A stretch of 37,337 nt of DNA from Pirellulales bacterium (GCA_020849945.1 JADZFK010000066.1:1-37337), one strand, 5' to 3'. Counted from the first letter of the stretch, positions 26,398-35,875 are shown. Numbers and translations are program-made. Notes: generated by a model from the letters alone, not told the origin.

Positions 26398-28242
26398 ATG
26401 GTTCTTGAAGACCAACCGCTTCCGTTCTTGACTTGGTTGCTCGGCCTGCCCTGGACCGAGGCGGAAGCCTTCCTGAAGAGTGCGCTGTTTCAATTTGTGC
26501 TGACCGTTGCCGCGGGGGCTGTTGTGGCGCTCGTGGGAGGGTACTTGTTGGCGCTCTTGCGGAATGGCCCGATCAAAGCCGGCGACATCACCTATCGTGT
26601 CGTCACGAACGGCCTTGCGGAACTGCTCCGGACCTCGCCACGCCGAGTGTGGGCGATTGCCAGGCTTGTGATTAAAGAATCGGTTCGTCGCCGCGTTATT
26701 GTGGCTTTCGCAATCTACCTTATTATCCTGTTGTTTGCCGGCTGGTTCTTGCAAACCGGTTATCGTGAACCGGCCAAGCTTTATTTCAGCTTTGTTCTCA
26801 CGGCTACGACTTATCTTGTGCTGGCCGTGGGGTTGCTCTTGAGCGCATTCAGTTTGCCGAACGACTTCAAGACGAAGACCATCTTCACGGTCGTTACCAA
26901 GCCGGTACGGGCCGGCGATATCGTTCTCGGCCGCATCCTCGGTTTCACGGTTGTCGGCACGGTACTGCTGGCCATTATGGCCTTCTGCGGCTCCGCGTTC
27001 GTGTGGCGCATGCTCGATCATACCCACACCGTCAAGATCGAATCGCTGGAAGATAAGTTCGATTCCACGGGTAAAGTCGTGGGAAAGAAAGGCCGCACTT
27101 CGACGAACATACAGCACTCGCACGAAGTGGAGGTTTACACGGATGGCTCGGGGCTTGCCCTCTCGGCGAACGAGCACGAACATAAGATCACCGGTGGGCC
27201 TGGCGGCGAATACGTCGTCAGTGGGGCGGAAGGTTTGTTTCGCGCCCGCGTACCGTACTACGGCAAGCTCGGATTCCTCGATCGCAATGGGGTTCCAGTT
27301 ACGAAGGGTGTCAGCGTTGGCAACGAGTGGACTTACCGCAGCTTCATCGAGGGCGGTACGCCGATGGCGGCGATCTGGACGTTCGAGCATATCAGCTCCA
27401 AGAGCTTCCGCCGCGATGAAACCGGTGCCGAAACGCTCCCCATCGAACTCATCGTCCGCGTCTTCCGCACGTACAAGGGTGATATCGAGAAAGGCATCCA
27501 GGGCGTGCTGCAGCTTCGCAACCCCGACAAAAACAAGATTCTCAGCGAACCTTGGACCTTCACCGCCAAAGATAACTCGATCAACACGTTTGGCTGGTCG
27601 CGCAAACTCAACAATTCCGAGCAGCAACCGATCGACTTGCTGGAAAACCTAGTTTCCAAGGATGGCCGACTGGAGGTCGTTGTTCAATGCCTCGATCGGG
27701 CCCAGTACTACGGATTTGCCCAGCCCGATTGTTATGTTCGCCTGCCCGATGGCTCGCCGCTCTTCAACTACATCAAGGCGCAGGCCAGCATTTGGATTCA
27801 AATGGTCCTTGTTATCGCCATTGGCGTGACATGCAGTACGCTCGTCAATACGCCGGTTGCCATTCTGTTTACGATCTCCTTCATTACGCTCGGCTTCTTC
27901 CGCGATTTTTTCCTCAAAGTGGCGATCGGCGAGCAAGTGGGCGGTGGTCCGCTCGAATCGCTCTATCGGATTGTGACTCAAATGAATCAGATTTCCCCTT
28001 TACCTGAAGGATTCGCGTCGCAATTGATCCAATTCATCGATTATGTGCTCAAGACGGGCATGCTCAGCCTCACCTATCTGCTACCCAATTTCCGCTCGCT
28101 CAGCACCGTGGGTTACGTGGCTTATGGGTACGATATTCCACTCAATCGCCTGGCTCAAGACTTGCTGGTCTGCCTAGTCTACGTAATAGGCTCGTTCATC
28201 GTCGGCTACTTCTTTTTGCGAACCCGTGAGGTGGCGAAATGA
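26398..28242 (+). CDS. ABC-2-type permease with a large extramembrane domain
   Basis: This is the membrane subunit of the exporter, 614 residues. Hydrophobic segments lie at about residues 28-50, 100-120, 130-155, 175-200, 463-485, 487-507, 550-566 and 588-608. Between about 203 and 455 is a hydrophilic domain of some 250 residues, rich in Lys, Asp and beta-type sequence, which should face outside the membrane on one side. Its start is not recognisable as a known domain to me. Such a large loop is unusual for a simple ABC-2 permease, and resembles gliding or copper/nosD-like exporters only in layout. The stop overlaps the next gene by 4 bases (ATGA), so the two are translationally coupled. 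ATG 26398 follows an AT-rich leader without a strong ribosome-binding site. Confidence 0.85.
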   Translation: MVLEDQPLPFLTWLLGLPWTEAEAFLKSALFQFVLTVAAGAVVALVGGYLLALLRNGPIKAGDITYRVVTNGLAELLRTSPRRVWAIARLVIKESVRRRVIVAFAIYLIILLFAGWFLQTGYREPAKLYFSFVLTATTYLVLAVGLLLSAFSLPNDFKTKTIFTVVTKPVRAGDIVLGRILGFTVVGTVLLAIMAFCGSAFVWRMLDHTHTVKIESLEDKFDSTGKVVGKKGRTSTNIQHSHEVEVYTDGSGLALSANEHEHKITGGPGGEYVVSGAEGLFRARVPYYGKLGFLDRNGVPVTKGVSVGNEWTYRSFIEGGTPMAAIWTFEHISSKSFRRDETGAETLPIELIVRVFRTYKGDIEKGIQGVLQLRNPDKNKILSEPWTFTAKDNSINTFGWSRKLNNSEQQPIDLLENLVSKDGRLEVVVQCLDRAQYYGFAQPDCYVRLPDGSPLFNYIKAQASIWIQMVLVIAIGVTCSTLVNTPVAILFTISFITLGFFRDFFLKVAIGEQVGGGPLESLYRIVTQMNQISPLPEGFASQLIQFIDYVLKTGMLSLTYLLPNFRSLSTVGYVAYGYDIPLNRLAQDLLVCLVYVIGSFIVGYFFLRTREVAK

Positions 28243-29945
28243 CGGAACGCTCTACGTTTTATCGAAAGTTGGGTTACCTGGGCGCGATGGTCCTGCTCGC
28301 GTTCCCGATTGTTTGGCTAAGCATGCCGGCCACGTCCACCCGGGCTGGCGGCAAGCTCGCTCAACTTCGTGGCGAGTACAAACTCTCCCAAGTAAACCTT
28401 GGCGAAGTAGACCCCGCCAGCGAAACGATCAAACTCGCCACGCTTGGCCTTCGCGGCGTCGCCGTGAATGTGCTGTGGGAAAAGGCCAACCACTACAAGA
28501 AAACCGAGGATTGGACCAACCTCACCGCAACGCTTGAACAGCTCGCCAAGTTGCAGCCTAACTTCATCACGTTCTGGAAGTTTCAGGCCTGGAACCTGAC
28601 CTACAACGTATCGGTCGAGTTCGACGACTACCACGACCGCTACTACTACGTTCGCCGCGGCATCCAGTTTCTACAGCAGGGCGAACGTTACAACGTTGGC
28701 CACCCACAACTGCTGTGGGACCTTGGCTGGTTCATAGGCCAAAAAATTGGACGTGCCGATGAGTACTTGCAATATCGCCGTCTCTTCCGGGATGACGACG
28801 AGTACCATCCCACGGATGCGACGTCCGACCAGCGAGACAACTGGCTGGTGGGCAAAGAATGGTACAAGAAGGCGATCGATTCCGTCGATAACCAAGGCCG
28901 CAGTTTGGGCAGAAAAAGCCCACGCGATTTTTATTCGAGCGTAGCCAAGTCGCAGATGAACTATGCCGAGGCCATCGAAGAGGAAGGCGCTTTCGAAAAA
29001 GCCCGTCTCGCCTGGATTCAGGCCGCCAAAGAATGGCGTGAGTTCGGCGAACATGTCATCGAACATTCCACCGGCGTCAAGCTTCGTTTAGGCGCCCAAA
29101 CCGAACTAGAAAAGGAACTCGCCGACTTACGAGCCAAACTGGAAACCTTGCTTCCTGGTACCCGTGCCAAACTTCTCGAAGAGAAGAAAGCGGCACTTAC
29201 CGCCGAAGAACAGGGCGTTTTGGCGTTGCCCAAGGAGCAACTTTCGCCCCAACAGGCCGAGCAACGCTACCGCCTGGATGAGAAGATTGTGGTTACCGAT
29301 CGGGCGGTTGCTGAACGTGTTGCCCGCGAAAAACCAGATGACAAGAACCAAGCCCTGCAATTCGCAAGCGAGATCGAACGGCAAGATCGCGAGTTGCAGT
29401 ACACGATCAACTACAAGCGAGACGCCAACTACGACTTCTGGCTCACGCGTGCCGACTCGGAACAGACACCCGATGCCCTCGCTGCGCGTAAGCTCATGTT
29501 CGATGCTCACAAAGCATTCCGGGCCGCCGACCTGCCCACGGCCAAGAAACTTTATCAAGAAGGCTTTGCCAAGTGGCGTGCTCTCGTAGACAAGTTCCCC
29601 GCGATTCTCGATGAAGACCAAACTTCCGGCGGCGACATCGTCGATTTCATCAAACGCTATCGCAAAGTGCTCGATCAGTTGGATGAACAACTCGACGATA
29701 GCTTTCCACTGTGGGATGTCCTCGAACAATTCGATCGCGAAAGCGAATTCACTGCCGAATTGAAGGACTATCGACTCCGCCACGGCCGCCCCTTGCCCGA
29801 AGACCTGAAGAAAGAAACAGAAGCAGGCCAGGAGGCCGAGGGAAAGGAAGATGTGGATACGAGCAAAGAAGAGGAACCGGCCAAAGGTGAAAAGTCTGGC
29901 AAATCATCTGCCATAAGCATTCACTCGAAGTCGCGAACTGCGTAG
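28239..29945 (+). CDS. Membrane-anchored protein of unknown function coupled to the ABC permease
   Basis: The 568-residue protein has one N-terminal hydrophobic segment (about residues 10-30, LGAMVLLAFPIVWLSMP), after which the rest is predicted to be outside the cytoplasmic membrane. Residues 60-140 are helical and Trp/Tyr-rich (ATLEQLAKLQPNFITFWKFQ), TPR-like; residues 280-400 look like a long charged helix or coiled coil rich in Glu, Lys and Gln; the tail after 530 is acidic/Lys-rich and disordered. I recognise no enzyme motif. Its ATG overlaps the permease stop by 4 bases, and this tight coupling argues for a stoichiometric partner of the exporter, perhaps a periplasmic adaptor. That role is inference. 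Confidence 0.8.
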   Translation: MTERSTFYRKLGYLGAMVLLAFPIVWLSMPATSTRAGGKLAQLRGEYKLSQVNLGEVDPASETIKLATLGLRGVAVNVLWEKANHYKKTEDWTNLTATLEQLAKLQPNFITFWKFQAWNLTYNVSVEFDDYHDRYYYVRRGIQFLQQGERYNVGHPQLLWDLGWFIGQKIGRADEYLQYRRLFRDDDEYHPTDATSDQRDNWLVGKEWYKKAIDSVDNQGRSLGRKSPRDFYSSVAKSQMNYAEAIEEEGAFEKARLAWIQAAKEWREFGEHVIEHSTGVKLRLGAQTELEKELADLRAKLETLLPGTRAKLLEEKKAALTAEEQGVLALPKEQLSPQQAEQRYRLDEKIVVTDRAVAERVAREKPDDKNQALQFASEIERQDRELQYTINYKRDANYDFWLTRADSEQTPDALAARKLMFDAHKAFRAADLPTAKKLYQEGFAKWRALVDKFPAILDEDQTSGGDIVDFIKRYRKVLDQLDEQLDDSFPLWDVLEQFDRESEFTAELKDYRLRHGRPLPEDLKKETEAGQEAEGKEDVDTSKEEEPAKGEKSGKSSAISIHSKSRTA

Positions 29946-30122
29946 CCTGGATTTCTCTCCACGAAGGCACGGTGAGACGGAGAGAACAAGAGCACATTAC
30001 GTCGGCGACGCAACGAGTGCGTTTGCTTCGCCGCTTGCTTGGCGTTCAACGAGCGTATCGGTCGTTTGCCACGCAGTCATCAAGAAGAACGGTAGCGGAT
30101 TAAAGGAATGAGGCTGCCCGCA

Positions 30123-30884
30123 ATGAGTTGCATAGAACTGTTCGGAATCCGACTGAATTGCGTTTCGCTTTCGGAAGCGAGTCACACTCTCGTCGTTTGG
30201 ATGCGCGAAGACCGGCCGTGCCGCTACGTGGTGACGTTGAACGTCGATCATGTGGTTAAGCTCCAATCTCAGACGGCATTTCAGGCCGCCTACGCGAGTG
30301 CCTCGCTCGTGGTGGCCGACGGCTGGCCCCTAGTCACGGCCTCGCGTTGGCTCGGCAAGCCGCTGCCCGAGCGTGTTGCCGGTTCCGATCTGGTTCCCGG
30401 CTTGTTGAGCGTGGCCGGCGATCTGGGCGAAATGAGAGTTTTTTTATTGGGCGGTGCGCCAGGCGTGGCCGAGCAAGCTGTTATTCGCATTCACGAGCGA
30501 TGGCCGAACGTGCGGGTCGTCGGCACTGCAAGCCCGCGTGTGGAACTTGAGCGCGACGGTGCCGACACCGACGCCGCAGTCGAGGCGATTAACGCCGTGC
30601 AGCCCCACCTTCTTGTCGTGGGATTAGGAGCGCCGAAACAGGAGCAATGGTTGCACCGCAACGCGCCGCGATTGCAAGCCAAGGTGGCGATTGCCGCAGG
30701 GGCAACGATCGATTTCCTGGCCGGTGTGCAAACCCGCGCGCCGCGTTGGATCCGGCGAATGAGGATGGAGTGGCTGTATCGGCTCGCATCGAATCCGCGC
30801 CGCCTCGCGGGCCGATATTTTCACGATGCCTTCGTTTTTCCACGACTCGTCGTCGCCGAGTGGTGGCGAGCAAGGAAGAGGTAG
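30123..30884 (+). CDS. WecG/TagA/CpsF-family glycosyltransferase
   Basis: This 253-residue enzyme belongs to the family that adds N-acetylmannosaminuronate or related sugars to lipid-linked intermediates in surface polysaccharide synthesis; it acts at the cytoplasmic face of the membrane. The family blocks are visible: TLNVDHVVKL with the conserved Asp, VADGWPLVTASRWLG near 70, LLGGAPGVAEQA near 110, VVGLGAPKQEQWLHRN near 165 and a C-terminus GATIDFLAGVQTRAPRWIRR, then MEWLYRLASNPRRLAGRY. ATG 30123 has GAGG about 9 nt upstream; ATG 30108 is in frame but its site is too close. The Gmd gene at 36.1 kb may feed the same polysaccharide. Confidence 0.93.
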   Translation: MSCIELFGIRLNCVSLSEASHTLVVWMREDRPCRYVVTLNVDHVVKLQSQTAFQAAYASASLVVADGWPLVTASRWLGKPLPERVAGSDLVPGLLSVAGDLGEMRVFLLGGAPGVAEQAVIRIHERWPNVRVVGTASPRVELERDGADTDAAVEAINAVQPHLLVVGLGAPKQEQWLHRNAPRLQAKVAIAAGATIDFLAGVQTRAPRWIRRMRMEWLYRLASNPRRLAGRYFHDAFVFPRLVVAEWWRARKR

Positions 30885-30984
30885 CCGCTCCGTTTTGCGG
30901 CGGCTCATCACGAACCAAAGAGCGCACCCCCGCAAATCTACCACACCTGGCTGCGAAGCCGCACCGATCCGAACGGCGCGGTCG

Positions 30985-32646
30985 TTACGCGGTCGGCGTG
31001 ATCTCCTCCGCGTCGGGAAGGTAACTCATATCAACCGGATAGTTCCGCCACTGAATTGAGTAGTGACTCTCGAACCACGCTTGGATGTCGGCTTCCGCGT
31101 CGTGGTCGTACTCGGGCGCAACGTGCAGCGTTCGGCCTAAGATCGGATCGCGGAGTTCGCCCTGGTCGATGATCACGCGGCCCGACTTGATCACGATTCG
31201 CGGCGTTTCAAACATCGTTTCCTTGTTCTCATTGGGCGTGTAGAGCGTGATGTCGGCATCGGCCCCGATGCCCAAATGGCCCTTGTTCTTCAGCCCCAAT
31301 ATGCGGGCCGGGCCAGCGCGGGTGATGATCGCGATTTCGGCCAACGTGTACTCTCGCGTAAGATCGGCGAGGCACGAACGCTCGGCAATCATCGCCGGGC
31401 ATTTCTTCAGAACGTCTTGCCGGTAAGTGCGGTCCATCAGCAAACGAATGATCTGCGGGTAGGCCATGAACGAGCCGCCGTTCGGGTGATCGGTGCTCAT
31501 GACTACGCGCCACGGATCATCGACCAACAAGTACCATTCAAGCCCAATCGCCCATTGCAGCGAATGAACGAGCGATTTGTTGCGGTACTTGATCGGTGTG
31601 ATGCCGCAGCCACACTCCATCTCGGTGTCGTTGCTGTACCATTTGCTCTTGAATACGTTCGAAAGATAGTAACCCAACGGTCCGTCGCCTGTCATGCTGG
31701 TCGTTTCACCAAACAGGACCTGGCCGACATCCACCGTGATATTCGGGTGCGTGTTAACGTACTCAACAAGCGGAATCACCTTGCTGTTAAAGGTGTTTTC
31801 GTCGCCCTCTCCGCCGCCATAGCTGTGAAATTGAACGTGCGTGAAGTGGCCGCGGCGGCCCTCCAGTGCCTTCATCGTTTCCAGCGTGGTGTGCCAATTG
31901 CCCGGCATGCCCAGGTTGTTGCAGTGGATGTGTACCGGATGCGGCAGCCGCAGTTCGGCGGCCGCTTGTGCCACGCCGCGAATGATTTGCCGTGGCGTGC
32001 AACCGAAGTGATCGACCCGATCATCCAGCCCGTGTACGTTGCCGCCGGGATGGTTCTTCCACACCTCAACGCCTCCTGGGTTCACCAGCTTCGGGGCGTA
32101 GCCCTTCGTCGCGCCGAGCAGCCAGGCCACGAAGGCCTTGAGCTTGTGCGGCTCGTTCCGTTGGATGGACTGCATCACGTAGTGATTATTGCCCATCAGC
32201 ACGTAGAAGCCCTTGTCGATGCAGGGCGTGTCTTCGAGTTCTTCGTGGGCATGGCGGGCACCGAGCGGCGGAATGGCCGCGTCGAACGCGGTGGTGTAGC
32301 CCATGCCGGCGTACTTGTAACCGGTAGCAAATGTGCTGGGTACGCTGCCCATGGTGCCGCTACGAGTGTGGGCCGTCTTCCGGAGGATGTGCGGCTCGCG
32401 TTTTTCCTCGGGCCGCATCTTGCGGGCAACATTCACCTTGGGGCCAGCAATGTGGCAGTGCATGTCGACTCCCCCCGGCATCACGACGAGGCCACGAGCA
32501 TCGATCTCGCGAGCTGGCCGTACCGCGCCGTCGGCCGGTGCGGCAACGATCCGCCCAGCGGCGATCCACACATCGCGCACTTCCCCATCAATACCGTTCG
32601 CCGGATCGTAAACCATTCCGCCCGCGATTTTCATTAGGTCCGACAT
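30985..32646 (-). CDS. fhcA: Formyltransferase/hydrolase complex subunit A (FhcA), FwdA/FmdA-like amidohydrolase
   Basis: FhcA is the amidohydrolase subunit that releases formate from formyl-methylofuran in the H4MPT C1 pathway of bacteria; its archaeal relative FwdA runs the reverse reaction. The 553-residue protein has the usual length. Metal-binding residues of the family are visible: H63 and H65 (VDMHCHIAGP), the Lys at 181 expected to be carboxylated (LLGATKGYAPKL), H241 (PVHIHCNNLG), H270 or H274 (FTHVQFHSYG) and D386 (STDHPNGGSF). It therefore looks active. MSDLMK at 32646 or an ATG 12 bases downstream could be the start. It diverges from fhcB, 473 bases away. No fhcD is in the window, and fhcC is broken, 15 kb away. 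Confidence 0.95.
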   Translation of the reverse strand: MSDLMKIAGGMVYDPANGIDGEVRDVWIAAGRIVAAPADGAVRPAREIDARGLVVMPGGVDMHCHIAGPKVNVARKMRPEEKREPHILRKTAHTRSGTMGSVPSTFATGYKYAGMGYTTAFDAAIPPLGARHAHEELEDTPCIDKGFYVLMGNNHYVMQSIQRNEPHKLKAFVAWLLGATKGYAPKLVNPGGVEVWKNHPGGNVHGLDDRVDHFGCTPRQIIRGVAQAAAELRLPHPVHIHCNNLGMPGNWHTTLETMKALEGRRGHFTHVQFHSYGGGEGDENTFNSKVIPLVEYVNTHPNITVDVGQVLFGETTSMTGDGPLGYYLSNVFKSKWYSNDTEMECGCGITPIKYRNKSLVHSLQWAIGLEWYLLVDDPWRVVMSTDHPNGGSFMAYPQIIRLLMDRTYRQDVLKKCPAMIAERSCLADLTREYTLAEIAIITRAGPARILGLKNKGHLGIGADADITLYTPNENKETMFETPRIVIKSGRVIIDQGELRDPILGRTLHVAPEYDHDAEADIQAWFESHYSIQWRNYPVDMSYLPDAEEITPTA

Positions 32647-33119
32647 GCTTGCTCACATCGACATCTTGAGGACCGTGCAGTGATTCAACCCTTGCCGTGT
32701 GTATGGCCTGAGCCAACCGCTACGGAACTCGGCGATGAACAACGGAAGAATCGTCGGCCACCGCTGGTGCCGAGTCAATCATTCGCATCGGGAAGCCCTT
32801 GGCTCTGCCGGGGCGTGATCCCCACAAGATAACCGTCGTAATGTGATGTTCCCCCCGCCGCCAAAGCCGGGGCAGATTGGTTTCAAGTTTTCCACAGGCC
32901 CGAAAATAACTGGTCGGCCCTTTCCGCCGTTGGCCGGTAGTACCTTCATGCCATATTTTCGGATACCCTTAGTCGGTTGGCAACCACAGTTGCGTGCGAT
33001 GCCTTCTTTGTCTTCTTCGTTACCACGATTATACATCCTGCATCGCACGATCGGCGACCTGGGTCTTGCACCGTTTCTCTTCACCTTCAACATTTCGCCC
33101 GGCAGAGGGGCCTCGATCT
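32647..33119. other. Divergent intergenic region between fhcA and fhcB
   Basis: These 473 bases contain no supported gene, though frames of about 100 codons run through on both strands (32779-33093 minus, 32843-33175 plus) and lack family character. The promoters of the divergent fhcA and fhcB genes must lie here. I see no clear operator. Confidence 0.55.
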
Positions 33120-34397
33120 ATGCGGCAAACTTTTTCCGATGTAGCGTGTACTGTTTGCGGGTGCGTGTGCGATGACCTGCGGCTCACGGTCGAGGGTGGA
33201 AACATCGCACGGGCGGAAGGTGCGTGTAAATTGGCCGAACCGTGGTTTGCCGCGTTGACCCGATCGCCCCAAGGGCCCGCGGCTCGCGTGATGGGCAAAG
33301 TCGTTTCTGTTGAAGCAGCGATCGATCGGGCAGCCGATCTCCTTCGTATGACCCGGGCACCGCTCGTGTGGGGGCTTACACGCAGCAGCACGGCGGGCCA
33401 GCGAGCGGCCATCGCCCTGGCCGAGCATATCGGGGCCACGATTGATACGACCGCCTCGGTGTCTGAAAGTGCCTCGATCATGGCGATCCAACAGGTCGGT
33501 GCTTCGACCTGCTCGCTGGGAGAGGTTCGTCATCGCGCCGATCTTGTGCTGATCTGGGGTGCCGACCCAGCCGAAAGCCACCCGCGGCTCTTCGAGCGGT
33601 TCATCGACCTCCCCGCGGGGCTGCGCGTGCCGCACGGGCGAGCGGAGCGGCACGTCCTTGTGATCGATCAGAAGGAAACAGCCACAAGTCGGCTGGCCGA
33701 TACATTCCTCCGTGTGAAACCAGATGCGGATTTCGAACTGATTTGCGTTTTGCGCAATCTCCTGCGAGGCGACGAATTGCCCACCTCGTGCGACGTGGGA
33801 ATCTCGCCCGCGGAGCTGTCATCCTTGGCAACATCGCTACGCAGTTGCCGCTACGGGGTGGTGTTCCACGGGCTTGGTCTTGCGCATGACGGCGGGGGGC
33901 ACAACCAAGTGGAAGCATTGTTGCGGTTGGTCAAGGAACTCAACGCGCACACACGGTTTGCCGCGCTGCGACTCGGTGCCGCAGGCAACCTTGCCGGGGC
34001 CGAGGCCGTTCTCACTTGGACCACCGGATTTCCATTCGCGGTGAACATGGCTCGCGGCTATCCCCGCTACAACCCTGGTGAATATACGGCGAACGAGCGG
34101 CTCGAGCGCGGCGAAGTCGATGTCTGCGTGCTCGTCGGCAGCGAATCGTGCCACGCCCTCTCGGCCCGCGCACGGCAAACGCTCGAAAGCATTCCCACGA
34201 TCGCACTCGATTACCCCCAGGTTCGCCCGTCGCTGGATGCCACCGTGCAGTTCACGACGGGCATCTACGGCATCCATGCCCCTGGCACGGCCTATCGTAT
34301 GGATGAAGTGCCGATCCCGCTGCGACAAATTCTGCCCGCGGTTTACCCGCTCGACCACGAGATTCTAGCCGCACTCTCGCGTAAGTTGTTACAATGA
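33120..34397 (+). CDS. fhcB: Formyltransferase/hydrolase complex subunit B (FhcB), FwdB/FmdB-like
   Basis: FhcB is the molybdopterin-fold subunit of the bacterial formyltransferase/hydrolase complex, homologous to the redox subunit of archaeal formylmethanofuran dehydrogenase. The 425-residue protein begins MRQTFSDVACTVCGCVCDDL, with cysteines C10-x2-C13-x3-C17 and C36, the spacing of the 4Fe-4S site. The segment that in archaeal FwdB carries the W/Mo-ligand Cys reads TTASVSESASIMAIQQVG, with Ser at residue 115 in its place. Bacterial Fhc is known to lack the pterin metal centre, so this fits a non-redox, structural role. Fold-defining parts remain (WGADPAESHPR, FHGLGLAHDGGG). ATG 33120 has AGAGGGG 11 nt upstream; the open frame before it has no family sequence. 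moeA follows after 221 bases. Confidence 0.92.
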   Translation: MRQTFSDVACTVCGCVCDDLRLTVEGGNIARAEGACKLAEPWFAALTRSPQGPAARVMGKVVSVEAAIDRAADLLRMTRAPLVWGLTRSSTAGQRAAIALAEHIGATIDTTASVSESASIMAIQQVGASTCSLGEVRHRADLVLIWGADPAESHPRLFERFIDLPAGLRVPHGRAERHVLVIDQKETATSRLADTFLRVKPDADFELICVLRNLLRGDELPTSCDVGISPAELSSLATSLRSCRYGVVFHGLGLAHDGGGHNQVEALLRLVKELNAHTRFAALRLGAAGNLAGAEAVLTWTTGFPFAVNMARGYPRYNPGEYTANERLERGEVDVCVLVGSESCHALSARARQTLESIPTIALDYPQVRPSLDATVQFTTGIYGIHAPGTAYRMDEVPIPLRQILPAVYPLDHEILAALSRKLLQ

Positions 34398-34618
34398 AGG
34401 CTCGTGTTAACGCCCTTGCACGTGGGTCGTGATCAACCACAACGGCACCGCGATGTCGCCGCGACCACGCGGTTATCGCAACCACCCCGTCGTGAACTGT
34501 GCCGTCGCTGAAACCATGCCCGGGCCGTCCGCGTTTCGTCGCGATACCACGAATCGCCAGGTCTCCAGCGCGGCGTCATCCAACACGGTACAATCTTTCG
34601 ATCCGCTTTGCGTGTTCC

Positions 34619-35875
34619 ATGCCACACCCCGCCGTGCAACCCGCCGTCGCCGATGTTCGTATGCGTGGGTTTACAACACGCGCGACCGTGGATGCCGCGA
34701 TTGCTTGGATCGATTCCACGCTTCTGCCGGTTCACGAATTACCTGCTGAAACGGTGTCGCTATTGCAGGCGGCTGGGCGGGTGTTGGCGTCGAATGTGGT
34801 AAGCCCGGTCGATGTCCCCGGTTTTCCACGAGCGATGATGGACGGCTATGCCGTTGTCGCTGGCGATACGCGCGGCGCAAGTGTGCAAACCCCGTTGCCC
34901 CTGGCGGTGCTCGGCACATGCCTGCCTTCCGCCGCGTTTGCACAAGCCGTATCGGCGGGCAACTGCGTGAAGATCATGACCGGCGCGCCGCTGCCAACGG
35001 GTGCTAATGCCGTGTTGCCGGTGGAACAGACGCGTCTCGAAGGCGATCGCATGTTGGCGATGGGCCAAGTGGCCCCCGGAAAACATGTGGGGAAACCTGG
35101 GGAGGACGTTCACGCGGGTGATCTCGTGGCACAACTCGGCAGAGTCCTGCGCCCGCAGGATATCGGCCTGCTATCTTCGCTCGGCTTGAACGAACTAACG
35201 GTCGTCCGCCGGCCGCGCGCGCGGATCCTCATCACGGGCAACGAATTGTTGCCGATGGGTACGCCTCCCACGGGAACCCGAATTACGGATTCCAACGGGC
35301 CGATGCTCGCGGCGCTCGTAGCACGTGACGGCGGCGAACCCATCTCCGGGCCGATCGTTCCCGACGATCGCGATGCGATCTTGGCGGCAATGCGCGATGA
35401 TGCCGATATCGTGCTCGTCTCTGGCGGTTCGAGCGTCGGGCAAGAAGATCATGCACCCACGCTGCTGGCGCAACATGGCGAGTTGGCGATCCACGGTATC
35501 GCGATGCGGCCAGCCGGCCCAGCCGGCATGGGAAAACTCGATGGCCGCTGGGTGTTCTTGTTGCCGGGGAACCCGGTATCGTGCCTGTGTGCTTACGATT
35601 TCTTCGCGGGGCGGGCCATTCGCGCGCTCGCCGGTCGGCCTCGCAAGTGGCCTTATGAATGCGTGCGACTGCCGCTCGCCAGCAAGTTGGCCTCCGTGGT
35701 CGGCCGGGTCGATTACGCTCGCGTGGCAATTCGTAACCACACGGTTGAACCGATTGCCATGAGCGGCGGCTCGGCCCTTAGCTCGGCCACCAAGGCCGAC
35801 GGGTTTGTCGTCATCCCAATGGATACCGAATCGTACCCCGCCGGCACAGAGGTCGAGGTTTGCTTGTTTGGTTGA
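34619..35875 (+). CDS. moeA: Molybdopterin molybdenumtransferase MoeA
   Basis: MoeA inserts molybdate into adenylated molybdopterin, the last common step of molybdenum cofactor synthesis. The 418-residue protein has the family's normal length and its four domains. Visible are the N-terminal DVPGFPRAMMDGYAVV, KIMTGAPLPTGANAVLPVEQ (domain with the conserved GAPLP), the MPT-binding TGNELLPMG and ITDSNGPMLAALV, VSGGSSVGQEDH (where related proteins have a conserved Ser-Val-Gly-Asp), and LPGNPVSCLCAYDFF. ATG 34619 begins the family-like start; an ATG at 34661 is possible. It follows fhcB on the same strand, which with mobA beside fhcC links cofactor genes to both fhc loci. Confidence 0.94.
   Translation: MPHPAVQPAVADVRMRGFTTRATVDAAIAWIDSTLLPVHELPAETVSLLQAAGRVLASNVVSPVDVPGFPRAMMDGYAVVAGDTRGASVQTPLPLAVLGTCLPSAAFAQAVSAGNCVKIMTGAPLPTGANAVLPVEQTRLEGDRMLAMGQVAPGKHVGKPGEDVHAGDLVAQLGRVLRPQDIGLLSSLGLNELTVVRRPRARILITGNELLPMGTPPTGTRITDSNGPMLAALVARDGGEPISGPIVPDDRDAILAAMRDDADIVLVSGGSSVGQEDHAPTLLAQHGELAIHGIAMRPAGPAGMGKLDGRWVFLLPGNPVSCLCAYDFFAGRAIRALAGRPRKWPYECVRLPLASKLASVVGRVDYARVAIRNHTVEPIAMSGGSALSSATKADGFVVIPMDTESYPAGTEVEVCLFG

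Noticed and set aside
26362-27627. 421-codon minus-strand frame over the ABC permease
   Set aside because: It is an antisense shadow of the plus-strand permease, which has membrane helices and ABC context.
31276-32637. 453-codon plus-strand frame over fhcA
   Set aside because: fhcA on the minus strand has the complete amidohydrolase metal motifs; the antisense frame has none.
32779-33093. 104-codon minus-strand frame in the fhcA-fhcB gap
   Set aside because: It lacks family character and a convincing start signal, and it lies in a region expected to hold divergent promoters.
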